NCBI GenBank assembly: GCA_963735065.1
Contig: CAVTJL010000003.1
Span: 62,001-126,000 of the forward strand
DNA: 64,000 nt
Source: CAVTJL01 sp963735065
GTDB lineage: Bacteria > Pseudomonadota > Alphaproteobacteria > Geminicoccales > Geminicoccaceae
Reading direction: 5' to 3'
In this document: in pieces, positions 8,285 through 17,144 of the stretch
Layout: the number at the start of each line of letters is the position of its first letter
Position numbering within the stretch: position 1 is the first letter of the stretch
Notes under the pieces: model-generated
Told to the model about the DNA's origin: nothing
What the model saw: the letters and a program-made list of their open reading frames with translations, nothing else
Database searches by the model: none
Program-made: the position numbers and the translations under genes

Positions 8285-9632
8285 GCGGCTCGGCCGCGGT
8301 CGAGGCGGCCTCCGCCGACGCGGCGCCGCGCTTCCCCGACATCCATCTCTTCGACACCGACCTCGGCCATCACCTTCTCCTGGTCGACGGCTCCCGCGTC
8401 TTCGACATCGACGCCGATCTCCGTGCCGCGGTGGAGGCGGTAGCCTCCCGGGGGCGCGGTGCCGTGGCCGGACTCCTGGCGGCCCATGGCCTCGAGGATC
8501 GGCCCTTCATCGGCGACAGCCCGCTGAAGGAGCCGCCGCTGAGAGCGCTCTCGCTGGCGATCGCCCAGAAGTGCAATCTCGCCTGCACCTATTGCTACGC
8601 GCAGGAAGGCAGCTTCGGCGGTCCGCCCACCGACATGACGGCCGAGGTGGGCAGGGCCGCGGTCCGCCGCCTGATGGCCGACGCCAGGCCCGGCGAGCGC
8701 GTGAGCCTGGCCTTCCTCGGCGGCGAGCCGCTGACGCGCCGCCCGCTCCTGAAGGAGCTGACCGAGCTTGCGGCCAGCCTCGCGGCCGAGCGCGGGCTTT
8801 CTGTCGGCTTCTCGATCACGACCAACGGCACGCTGCTACGGCCCGACGACGCCGACTTCTTCGAGCGCTACCGCTTCACCGTCACCGTCAGCATCGACGG
8901 CATCGGAGAAGCCCACGACCGGCAACGGCCCGCCAAGGGCGGTGCCGGCAGCTACGAGCGCATCCTCGCCCGTCTGGGCCCGCTGCTCGCGCTTGGGGCC
9001 GCGGCTGCCGGTGCATGCGCGCGTGACGGTGACGCCGCGCAACCTCGACCTGCTGCGAGACCCTCGACGGCCTTTTGTCACTGGGCTTCGCCAGCGTCGG
9101 CTTCAGCCCCGTGCTCAGCGCGCCCTCGGGCCGGGACACGCTGGCGCAGTCCGACTTCCAGCTCTTCCTCGAGCAGATGATCCGCTGCGGCGCCGAGTTC
9201 GAGCGGCGCGCCCGCCGTGGCCTGCCCTACGGCTTTTCCAACATGACGACCGCCCTGACCGAGATCCACAGGGGCACCCACCGGCCCTATCCCTGCGGCG
9301 CCGGCGCCGGCTATCTCGGCGTCGCGGCCGACGGCAAGCTCTATGCCTGCCACCGCTTCGTCGACGAGCCGGAGGCCGCGATGGGCAGCGTCGAGGGCGG
9401 CATCGACCGCGAGGTCCAGGCGCGCTGGCTCGAAGAGCGCGCGGTCGACCGCCAGAGCCCCTGCAGCACCTGCTGGGCCCGCTATCTCTGCGGCGGCGGC
9501 TGCCACCACGACGTCATCCATCGCGGCCGGGCCAGCTGCGACTACATCCGCGGCTGGCTGCATTACACGCTGGGCGCCTATGTCCGGCTGGCAGACCTGA
9601 TGCCGGCCCTCCTCCGCGACCGTCCCGCCTGA
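8281..9632 (+). CDS. QhpD-like radical SAM/SPASM maturase, two frame interruptions (about 9000 and 9055)
   Basis: Radical SAM enzyme, about 449 residues when repaired. The cluster motif is CNLACTYC (C98, C102, C105), followed by FLGGEPL and ITTNGT. The C-terminal SPASM region has PCGAGAGYLGVAADGKLYAC, then HRF, then PCSTCWARYLCGGGCHH, a pattern recalled for QhpD-type thioether-forming maturases of quinohemoprotein amine dehydrogenase. Reading passes through all three frames: one extra base in GGGG near 8999 and another near 9055 (CTGCTGCGAGACC). In corrected form ...LGPRLPVHARVTVTPRNLDLL and ETLDGLLSLGFASVGF join smoothly. GTG start overlaps the preceding stop, so expression is coupled to the likely substrate protein. 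Confidence 0.78.
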
Positions 9633-9637
9633 CGAGG

Positions 9638-11047
9638 ATGGCGAACCCGACGCCCCGGCGGGTCGACGTCTGCGTCCTGGGCGCCGGCCCGGCCGGCTGC
9701 GCCTGCGCCCTTCGCCTCGTGAAGCTCGGCCACAGCGTCGTCCTGCTCGACCGGCCGGCCCCGCGGCGAGGCAGTGCGGCCGAGCAGCTCCCGGCCTCGG
9801 CGCCCGCGGTTCTGGCCGGCCTCGGGCTCGCCGGCCTTCTCGAGCAGGCCGCCTTCGGCGACGTGCCGGAGGCGCTTTTGCTCTGGCGCCGAGGCCCCGA
9901 GGAGACCCGCCCCGGCGGCGGCGTCCTCGTCGACCGACACCTGTTCGCCGCGGGGCTGCGCGACGCCACCGCTCGCGCCGGCGCCCAGCTGCTGAAGGCA
10001 AGTCGGGTCGCCCGGCCGCTCCATCCGGCCCCCGGTCGCTGGCAGGTGCCAGTGGAGACCGACGCCGGATCCCAAACGATCGAAAGCCTTTTCCTCGTCG
10101 ACGCCCGCGGCCGCGCCGGGCGCGTCGCGGGCCGCCCGCAGCGTCGGGGGGCGGCGACCCTGGCGCTCACCGGCAGCTGGCGCGGAGCCGCCATCGGCGG
10201 CGGCGCCACCCGCATCGAGGCCGGCGAGGGCTGCTGGTACTGGGGCTCCCCCGAGCCGGGCGGCGGCTTCGGTGCCAGCGTCTTCACGAGCCCCGAGCGC
10301 GTCGCAGAGGGGCTTCGAACGTCGGGAAGCCTGGCCGGCCTCTATCGGGCGCTGCTCGCCCGCTCGCTCCTGCTGCGCGGCTGCCTCGCCGGCGAGCTTC
10401 TTTCACGCGTGCGCACCTGCGATGCCTCCGCCTCCCTTCACCCCGCGTCGCTCGGCGCGGACCACGCCCATGTGGGCGAGGCAGCCCTGGCGCTCGATCC
10501 CCTGTCCTCGCAGGGCCTCCTGACGGCGCTCGTCGGCGCCACCCAGACCGCCATCGGGGTCCACACGATCCTCGTCGATCCGGACGCCACGGAGAGCGCC
10601 GTCACCTTCGTCGCCGAGGGCCAGGCCCGCACGCTGGCGCGGTCCATGGCCAGGGTCGGCGTGATCTATGGCGAGCAGGATCGCTATCCGGGCGGGCCGT
10701 TCTGGCGAGCGCGCGCCGGCGCCCCACAGCCGGCTCCGGCAAGGCCCATCGTCGAGCCGGGACCCACGCCGACGATGCGCGTCCAACTCGCCCATACGGC
10801 ACGCCTCATCGAGCGGCCGATCCTGACCGAGGATCGAATCCGCCCGGGCCTGGCGCTCCAGCATCCGGCGCTCGCCGAGCCCGTCGCCCGGCTCGGCAGC
10901 GTGGCGCTTCCACCGCTCCTGGCCGAGCTTGGGACACCGCTCGCCGTGGAAGAGCTGCTGGAGCGCTGGGAGCGCCGTCTGCCGCCCGCTGCCTGCCGAA
11001 CCACGCTCGCCTGGCTCTGGCAGCACGGCGTCGTCACCGCCGGCTGA
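9638..11047 (+). CDS. QhpG/LodB-like FAD-dependent monooxygenase
   Basis: A 469-residue flavoprotein of the tryptophan-halogenase/LodB/QhpG group. The Rossmann motif VCVLGAGPAGCACALRL sits at residues 11-27, LVDARGRAGR in mid-protein, and HVGEAALALDPLSSQGLLTA is the third FAD motif in the form typical of QhpG and LodB. Those enzymes hydroxylate the tryptophan that becomes CTQ. There is no lysine marking an active halogenase in an obvious place. The gene follows the radical SAM gene by five bases, so it belongs to the same operon, and its natural substrate would be the tryptophan-bearing LodA-like protein. The C-terminal 100 residues are extra and unrecognised. Confidence 0.78.
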   Translation: MANPTPRRVDVCVLGAGPAGCACALRLVKLGHSVVLLDRPAPRRGSAAEQLPASAPAVLAGLGLAGLLEQAAFGDVPEALLLWRRGPEETRPGGGVLVDRHLFAAGLRDATARAGAQLLKASRVARPLHPAPGRWQVPVETDAGSQTIESLFLVDARGRAGRVAGRPQRRGAATLALTGSWRGAAIGGGATRIEAGEGCWYWGSPEPGGGFGASVFTSPERVAEGLRTSGSLAGLYRALLARSLLLRGCLAGELLSRVRTCDASASLHPASLGADHAHVGEAALALDPLSSQGLLTALVGATQTAIGVHTILVDPDATESAVTFVAEGQARTLARSMARVGVIYGEQDRYPGGPFWRARAGAPQPAPARPIVEPGPTPTMRVQLAHTARLIERPILTEDRIRPGLALQHPALAEPVARLGSVALPPLLAELGTPLAVEELLERWERRLPPAACRTTLAWLWQHGVVTAG

Positions 11048-11513
11048 GATCCCCGGGCCCGTCGCCACGGACAAGAGAGCCGGGATCGCGCCAGCGCCAG
11101 GGCTGCGTCGAGCGGTGGTGCGAGCGGTAATGCTGCAGGTTCTCGCGCGTCGCCAGGGTGAGGCGCTGGCCGGCACGGAAGAGGGCCGTCGGGCAGGCGA
11201 GGGGGATCAGCCACCGGAACGGCACGTCGCCCCAGAACAGGGTCACCGGGCCATCGTCATCCTGCTCCACGAGCGTGATCTCGACCATCACGCCGCCGAC
11301 ACAGAATGCGCGCTTGTGGGCGAACCGCTTGAGCGTCACCTCGCGCAAGGCTCCCGCCTGAGCGGCGAGGAGCCGATCGATCACAGCGAAGGAAGCCGCC
11401 TGCAGCAGAAGATCGATGTCCGAGTGCGGCCGAGGCGGGGCGGCACCCAGCAGCTCCTCCGCCCAGCCCCCGAAAACAAGAACGGACGCCCCCGCCGCTT
11501 CGAGGCGTGCCAC
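11034..11513 (-). CDS. Nucleotidyltransferase-fold protein (aminoglycoside nucleotidyltransferase-like)
   Basis: About 159 residues. VFGGWAEELLG followed by RPHSDIDLLL is the GGW...D.D core of the ANT/MNT nucleotidyltransferase fold, with both metal-binding aspartates present. A later ALREVTLKRFAHKRAF, MVEITLVEQD and FRWLIPLACP resemble small aminoglycoside-adenylyltransferase-like proteins of unknown substrate. The start is uncertain: the GTG at 11513 gives a fitting N-terminus, but no good ribosome site is seen, and the frame is open further upstream into the cyclase gene. Its end overlaps the end of the flavoprotein gene by 14 bp tail to tail. Resistance activity cannot be claimed. Confidence 0.68.
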   Translation of the reverse strand: MARLEAAGASVLVFGGWAEELLGAAPPRPHSDIDLLLQAASFAVIDRLLAAQAGALREVTLKRFAHKRAFCVGGVMVEITLVEQDDDGPVTLFWGDVPFRWLIPLACPTALFRAGQRLTLATRENLQHYRSHHRSTQPWRWRDPGSLVRGDGPGDLSRR

Positions 11514-11560
11514 GACGGAAGAGAGCAGCGCTAGGTCATTGGGTCCCGCGGAGCCCTTGC

Positions 11561-14500
11561 TCAGGCCCCGGATTGGGAGGTGCTCTCGTCCGCTGCCGCA
11601 AGCCGCAGCGCCGTCAGGTCCTCCGCGATGCGCCACCCCCATCCCGCCGCCTCCTGCGCCTTGGCGATCGCCGCCGCCTTCTTGAGGGCGAGGCACGCCT
11701 CCGCGACGAGCCCTTCCGCGGCGAGGAGCGCGGCCCGGCGTCGGCCGATCTCGGCCTCGGCCCAGCGCTCGCCGGTGCGCATCATGACCCGGTCCGCCTC
11801 GTCGACGAGCTCGAGCCCAAGCCGCGTCTTGCCGAGCCGGCCCTGCACCTCGGCGGCGAGGCACAGCAGGAAGGGCCGCAGCGCGTGCGGCGCTATCTTG
11901 TGCAGCTGGTCGATCGCCCGCGTCATGGCCGCGGCCTTCTTCACCGTCGGTGCGGCGAGCGCCTTGGCCACCGCGAGCGTGCAATGGCCGAACACCTCCA
12001 TCAGCCTGAGGCCGTGCTCCGCGCTGACCTCGAGGGCGCTTTGGGCGTCCTCCTGGACGCGGTCCAGATCGGCGTCCAGGCAGAACAGGAAGGCCCGATA
12101 GGCATAGGCCTGCGCCAGGCTGTGCGCGTGGCCGATTGAGCGGGCGTGCTCGATCGCCCAGGACTGGAGCGCGATCGCCGCCTCCCGCTCGCCCAGCACC
12201 CAGCGCGAGAGCGACAGGAAGCAGGCGCAGGTCTCGGCATGATCCGCGCCATAGAGGGTGGCGAGGTGGGCGTGACGCTCGCGATCGTAGAGGTCGAGGG
12301 CGCGCTGCAGGCTCTCGGCGGCCTTGCGCGGCTGGCCGAGATGAAAGGCGACGGCGCCGACGGCACGGCGGCCGATCATCGTGTAGGTCGGCTCGCCCGC
12401 CCTTATCGCCACCTCGAGCAGGTTCTTCGCCGCCTCACCGGCGAGCGCGTACTCGGAGCGGACCAGGTGGAACGAGTAGAGGCCATTGAGGGCCTGAAGC
12501 TGGCTCGTGTCGCTGCCCAGCTCCCGCGCCAGCTCGAGCGCCTGGCGGCAGACACGGCCGATCTCGGCCGCGGCGTAGCCGCGGGTGGCGCGGAGCGCGC
12601 CGGCCAGCCTCGCCAGGGCGTCGAGCTCCCGCTGGCGATCGCGCTCGGCCGGTGGCACCTGCCCGAGCATGGCGAGCGTCCGCTCGAAATGCGAGGCCGC
12701 CTCCTTGTTGGCCGAGCGCTCGGCCGCCATGGTCCCCGCCCGATGCCAGTGCAGCGCGGCCTCGGCGGAGCGCTCGGCACGCGTGAGGTGGTGGGCCATG
12801 ACGTCCGGCTGCGTCTCGACGAGCTGCGGAAAGCTCGCCGCCAGCACGTCCGCGACACGCCCATGGAGCCGCCGGCGGCGGCTGTGCAGCAGGCTCTCGT
12901 AGGCGGCGTCCTGCACCAGCGCGTGACGGAAGCTGTAGACCGCTTCCGGCGGACGCCCCCGGCTGACCAGGAGGTCCGCGTCGACCAGGGCCGCGAGCGC
13001 GTCGTCGAGCTGGGAGGCGGGCGTGCCGGCCACGCTGGCCAGCAGCTCGTAGGGGAAGGACCGGCCGAGCGTGGCGCCGAGCTGGGCCACCTCCTTGGCG
13101 GCCGGGATCTGGTCCAGCCGCGCCATCAGCGAGTTCCTGAAGCGTCGTCGGGATCGCCAGCGCCGGCAGGTCGGCGCTCAGCACGAAATCGCTCTCCCGC
13201 TCCTCGATCAGCGGTGAGCGGAGCACCGTGCGCGACAGCTCCTCGATGAACAGCGGCACACCCTCGGTGTGCGCCATGATCCGCTGCAGGAGCTCCTCGG
13301 GCAGCGTCTTGCCGGCCGTCAGCCCGCTGACCAGGTCGCGGCAGAACGTCTGCTCGAGCGGCCCGAGCAGGATCTGCTCGGCACCCGGAAAGGCCGGTGC
13401 CGATGCTCCCGCGGTCGGCCGCGTGGTGACGAGCAGCATCACCGGCAGCTTGCCGATGCGCTGGGCCGTGAGCTCCAGCAGCTCCTGGGTCGTGGGGTCG
13501 ATCCAGTGCGCGTCCTCGACGATGGCCAGGACCGGACGCACCAGGGCCAGCGCCACCAGCCGATCGAGAAGGCCACCCAGCGTCCGTGCCTTGCGCTCCT
13601 CGGCCGAGAGGGCGAGCGGCGGGTAGCGCCCCGCGGTCGGCAGCGCCAGCAGGTCGGCCAGGAGCGGCATCAGCGCCGTGCCGTCGCCGGCCCCTCGGGC
13701 CATCAGCGCCTCGAGCTTGGCGAGCTTCTCCTCGGGCGGGTCGCGCAGCGCGATGCGCGCCGCATGCTCGAGCTGGGACAGCACGGGATGGAGGGCGCTG
13801 CCCGAGCGATGCGCGGCGCACTGATAGACGAGGGTGGTGCATCCCTCCCGGGCGACATGGTCGCGCAGCGTGTGGGCGAGCCGTGACTTGCCGATGCCGG
13901 CCTCGCCGACGAGCGCCACGACCCGCCCGGCCCCGGCACGGGCCGCCTGCCAGGCCTCGACCAGCCGCTTGCGCTCGGGCGCGCGGTCGACCAGCGACGG
14001 CTCGCCACCATGGGTCCGGGCGGCGAACCGGCTCTCGACGCGGCGCTCGCCCAGCACCTGCCAGGCGCGCACCGGCCGGCCGACGCCCTTGAGCTCGTGC
14101 AGGCCGAGGTCGCGACACTCGAACGCCTCGCCGAGCAGCGCCTTGGTCTCCTCGCTGACCACCATGCCGCCGGGTGGCGCCACGCCCTGGAGGCGTGCGG
14201 CGAGATTGGGCGTTGCCCCCATGATGGCATCCGTCTCCGTGCCGCCTTTGGCGACGACGTCGCCGACCACGACGAGGCCGGTGGCAGCGGCAACGCGGAC
14301 CTGGAGCTTGGCGGCACCGCTGGCGAGGCGGCGCTCGACGGCCTCGGCGATGGCGAGGCCGGCGCGGCAGGCCCGTGCCGCATCGTCCTCGTGCGCGCGC
14401 GGGTAGCCGAAATAGGCGACGATGCCGTCGCCGGCGAACCCGCCCACCATACCTTCGCCCTCGCGGATCAGGCCCGAGCAGATCTCGCGGTAGCTGCGTA

Positions 14501-14735
14501 TGAGCTCGCCATAGTCTTCGGGGTCGAGGCTCTGCGAGAGGCTCGTCGATCCGACCAGGTCGCAGAACATGATGGTGAGATGGCGTCGCTCGGCGGCGAC
14601 GACCGGCGCTGGCGGCGGATCCGGAACGCTCTCATCGAGACGCGCTCCGCAAGCGCTGCAGAAGCGCGCGCCCGGCGCATGCGTGCTGCCACACGCGGGG
14701 CATTGCCCTGGCTGTTGCTGCGGCACCCCGACCAT
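11561..14735 (-). CDS. Class III adenylate/guanylate cyclase with ATPase and TPR domains, frame interrupted near 13133
   Basis: About 1057 residues when repaired. Order of domains: zinc ribbon (C12, C15, C26, C29), class III cyclase (MFCDLVGST with D59, FAGDGI with D103, NLAARL with N177 and R181), AAA-type ATPase (GEAGIGKS at 277-284, AIVEDAHWID as Walker B), then a long C-terminal TPR-like helical region. This is the common soluble cyclase/large-ATPase architecture. The frame changes at CAGGAACTCG (13130-13139, complement); removing one G gives TTLQNSLMARLDQIP, the normal family sequence. The GC-rich C-terminal half is fully open. A cytoplasmic second-messenger role is likely; the signal sensed is unknown. 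Confidence 0.85.
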
Positions 14736-14930
14736 TGTTTTCCGAAGAGGCGAAGGCTGCGTCGATCGGGCGGCCGCCCGTCATGCTCAACGTCGACTGC
14801 CCTGATCACGTTATCACAGCCGCGGCCGTCTGCCAGCCTTGATGCGGCTGGAGGATCGGCGGGAGCGTTGGCCAGCCCGGCGGGAAGGGGACGCCTCGAC
14901 ACCGGCGGGCGGGGCGCTTCGGGCATGGAA

Positions 14931-14956
14931 AAGGCCGCCCCTTTCGGGGCGGCCTT
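14931..14956 (-). terminator. Rho-independent terminator
   Basis: A perfect 11-bp stem AAGGCCGCCCC / GGGGCGGCCTT with a four-base loop. Read on the minus strand it ends in a short T run (GGCCTTTTCC), so it most likely ends transcription from the short ORF at 15008-15082, before the cyclase gene. On the plus strand the tail after the stem is CGAATG, so it is less suited to that direction. Confidence 0.75.
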
Positions 14957-15007
14957 CGAATGCAGCGTCGGTGCTGCGGCGGTCGTCTTTCGACGATTCT
15001 CGCCGGA

Positions 15008-15082
15008 TCAGCGACAGCCCCGCCGGAACGTGATCCCTGTCCCGGGCACGACTGCGGCATCCCGCACCTGAGCGCTAGACAT
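15008..15082 (-). CDS. Short ORF, 24-residue peptide of unknown function
   Basis: ATG at 15082 to TGA at 15008 encodes 24 residues beginning MSSAQVRDAAVVPGTG and ending RRGCR. The case for translation is the exceptional ribosome site just upstream and a dedicated terminator 50 bp downstream, which together make a compact transcription unit. The peptide has one cysteine near its end, no signal or membrane segment, and is not like PqqA or MftA. It could be a small regulatory or antimicrobial-type peptide, a leader peptide, or part of a small RNA. It is close to cobT on the same strand but separated from it by 147 bp. Confidence 0.5.
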   Translation of the reverse strand: MSSAQVRDAAVVPGTGITFRRGCR

Positions 15083-15084
15083 CG

Positions 15085-15096
15085 GATCACCTCCTT
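15085..15096 (-). promoter_or_regulatory. Full-length consensus Shine-Dalgarno
   Basis: On the minus strand AAGGAGGTGATC lies two bases before the ATG at 15082, inside AGAAAGGAGGTGATCC. This is the complete complement of the 3' end of bacterial 16S rRNA, far longer than any other ribosome site in the window. The core GGAGG is seven to eleven bases from the start codon, a good distance. Confidence 0.75.
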
Positions 15097-15229
15097 TCTG
15101 TTGTTGAAGCCTGACAAGAGTTCGCCACGGCAATGGCCCACCTGTCAACGGCGTGGACACCCGTTCAATAAAATGGTGATAAGATCAGGAGTCAATCAAC
15201 TTATACGCGATTGCTCGCGGCTGGCGACC

Positions 15230-17125
15230 TCAAGCGACGCGTCGGCGGCCGCCGCGCGTCTCCTCGCTGTCGAACAGGGACGACAGCTCGCCCAGCATGG
15301 CACCGCCCAGCTGCTCGGGATCGGAGATGGTGACGGCGCGCCGGTAGTAGCGGGTCACGTCGTGGCCGATGCCGATGGCCAGCAGCTCGACCGACGAGCG
15401 CGTCTCGACCCACTCGATGACCTCGCGCAGATGCCTCTCGAGATAGTTGCCGGGATTGGCCGAGAGGGTGCTGTCGTCGACCGGGGCACCGTCCGAGATG
15501 ACCATCAGGATGCGGCGCTGCTCGGTGCGCGCCTGCAGCCGGCTGTGGGCCCACAGCACGGCCTCGCCGTCGATGTTCTCCTTCAGCAGCCCCTCGCGCA
15601 GCATCAGGCCCAGATTGGCCCGCGCCCGCCGCCAGGGCGCGTCGGCGGGCTTGTAGACGATGTGGCGCAGATCGTTGAGGCGGCCGGGGCCGGGCGGCTT
15701 GCCGGCCCTGAGCCAGGCCTCGCGCGACTGGCCGCCCTTCCAGGCCCGCGTGGTGAAGCCCAGGATCTCGACCTTGACCCCGCAGCGCTCGAGGGTGCGG
15801 GCCAGGATGTCGGCGCTCATCGCGGCCACCGCGATCGGCCGCCCGCGCATCGAGCCCGAGTTGTCGATCAGGAGCGCCACGCAGGTGTCCCTGAACTCGG
15901 TCTCCTTCTCCATCTTGAAGGAGAGCGGCAGGGCGGGGTTGACGACGACGCGTGACAGCCGCGCGCTGTCGAGGATGCCCTCGTCGAGGTCGAAGTCCCA
16001 GGAGCGCTGCTGCTGGGCCATCAGCTTCCTGAGCAGGCGGTTGGCCATGCGCCCGATCATGTTCTCGAAGCGCATCAGCGACTGGTCGAGCTGGGCGCGC
16101 AGCCGCATCAGCTCGGCCTGGCCGCAGAGCTCGCCCACCGTCACGACCTCGTCGAAGGCGGTGGTGAAGACCTTGTAGGCCAAGCCCTCGCCGCCGGGCG
16201 GGATGAAGTTGGGCCGGCTCTCCGGGTTGTCCCCTTCCTGATCCTCGCCGCCGGGCTCGGCATCGAGATTGTCGGTGGCCTCCTCGGCGGCGCTCTCCTG
16301 GGCGTTCTCGTCGGCAGCAGCCTCGCTCGCCGCGTCGGAGCGCGACTCCTCCGCCCCCTCGCTGTCGGCCTCGCCGCGCGCAGGCTCGCTCGGGCCCTCG
16401 GAGCTCTCCTGCTGCTCCTCGTCCTGGTCCTCCGGATTGCCCTCGTCGGGATCGTCAGCGAGCTCCTCGCTGAGGCCCAGATGGCTCAGCATCTCCCGCA
16501 CGCGCCGCGCGAAGACGGCCTGGTCCGCGACGCAATCGCTGAGCGCCGGCAGCTCGTCGGCGACGCGGCTGTCCAGCCACTCGCGCCAGGACTGCATCAT
16601 CGTGCGCTGCGCCCCGCTCGGCTCGAAGCCCAGGAGGCGCTCGCGCGCATAGAGGTCGACGATCTCGGCGAGCGTGGTGTCGGTGCCCTGGTCGCCCTGC
16701 TGCGGGGCAGGCCCGCTGCGCGCCCGATGGACGGCGGCGAGATTGGCCCGCACCCCGTCCATATGCTCGGCACCGACGGCCTCGACCCTCAGCTGCTCGA
16801 GCCGGTCGTAGAGCAGCGCCGCCAGCTCGCCGCTGGGCGCCAGACGCTTGTGGACCTGCAGATCGTGGTAGCGCTCGCGGAGCGCTGCGCCGTCGGCCTC
16901 TCCGCGAACCCGTGAGAGCTCGTCGGACGTGGGCTCGCCGCGCGGCAGGGAGACCCGGATCATCGGGTGGGGTGCCGTGCCGGCGCTGCTGCCGGCGGCG
17001 CGTCGGCGATCGCCCGCCCGAAAGCTCACCTCGAGCGTCGGGCAGCCGGCCACGGCGCGCGCGGTCGACGCCAGGGCGCGTTGCAGCTCCTCGAATGCCT
17101 GAGCCTGCGCTTCCTTGGATGCCAC
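15230..17125 (-). CDS. cobT: Aerobic cobaltochelatase subunit CobT
   Basis: 631 residues. CobT works with CobS and CobN to insert cobalt into hydrogenobyrinate a,c-diamide in aerobic cobalamin synthesis. N-terminal domain (residues 1-220), a very acidic linker (about 222-305, runs of E, D, S and A), and a C-terminal von Willebrand A-type domain with the MIDAS motif DNSGSMRG are all in the expected order and the length is usual. The gene follows cobS by 19 bp, an operon arrangement. cobN is not in the window. The recognition is secure. Confidence 0.95.
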   Translation of the reverse strand: MASKEAQAQAFEELQRALASTARAVAGCPTLEVSFRAGDRRRAAGSSAGTAPHPMIRVSLPRGEPTSDELSRVRGEADGAALRERYHDLQVHKRLAPSGELAALLYDRLEQLRVEAVGAEHMDGVRANLAAVHRARSGPAPQQGDQGTDTTLAEIVDLYARERLLGFEPSGAQRTMMQSWREWLDSRVADELPALSDCVADQAVFARRVREMLSHLGLSEELADDPDEGNPEDQDEEQQESSEGPSEPARGEADSEGAEESRSDAASEAAADENAQESAAEEATDNLDAEPGGEDQEGDNPESRPNFIPPGGEGLAYKVFTTAFDEVVTVGELCGQAELMRLRAQLDQSLMRFENMIGRMANRLLRKLMAQQQRSWDFDLDEGILDSARLSRVVVNPALPLSFKMEKETEFRDTCVALLIDNSGSMRGRPIAVAAMSADILARTLERCGVKVEILGFTTRAWKGGQSREAWLRAGKPPGPGRLNDLRHIVYKPADAPWRRARANLGLMLREGLLKENIDGEAVLWAHSRLQARTEQRRILMVISDGAPVDDSTLSANPGNYLERHLREVIEWVETRSSVELLAIGIGHDVTRYYRRAVTISDPEQLGGAMLGELSSLFDSEETRGGRRRVA

Positions 17126-17144
17126 GCTTGCGACCCGTCTCCGC

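Larger units (their letters stand above)
14736..15229. other. Long intergenic region between the cyclase gene and cobT
   Basis: This 494-bp stretch holds only the short ORF at 15008-15082, its ribosome site and the terminator at 14931-14956, each listed separately. The part at 15150-15220 is clearly AT-richer than its surroundings (for example TTCAATAAAATGG and CAACTTATACGCG), as expected for a promoter zone. On the minus strand a perfect TTGACA lies at 15142-15147, about 60 bp before the short ORF; no convincing matching -10 box was found. The segment 14736-14930 shows no feature beyond presumed cyclase promoter sequence. Confidence 0.5.

Noticed and set aside
8990..9075. Programmed frameshifting in the radical SAM gene
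   Set aside because: Two +1 shifts in 60 bases without slippery codons or stop-codon context, and seven similar breaks elsewhere, favour sequence error.
15008..15082. PqqA- or mycofactocin-like precursor peptide
   Set aside because: The peptide lacks the Glu-x3-Tyr or C-terminal Val-Tyr pattern of those precursors, and no matching maturase is adjacent; the radical SAM gene at 8281 is 5 kb away behind other genes.
15084..15099. Sequence identical to the 3' end of 16S rRNA
   Set aside because: Only 16 bases match and no other rRNA sequence surrounds it; it is the complement of an ideal Shine-Dalgarno for the minus-strand ORF.
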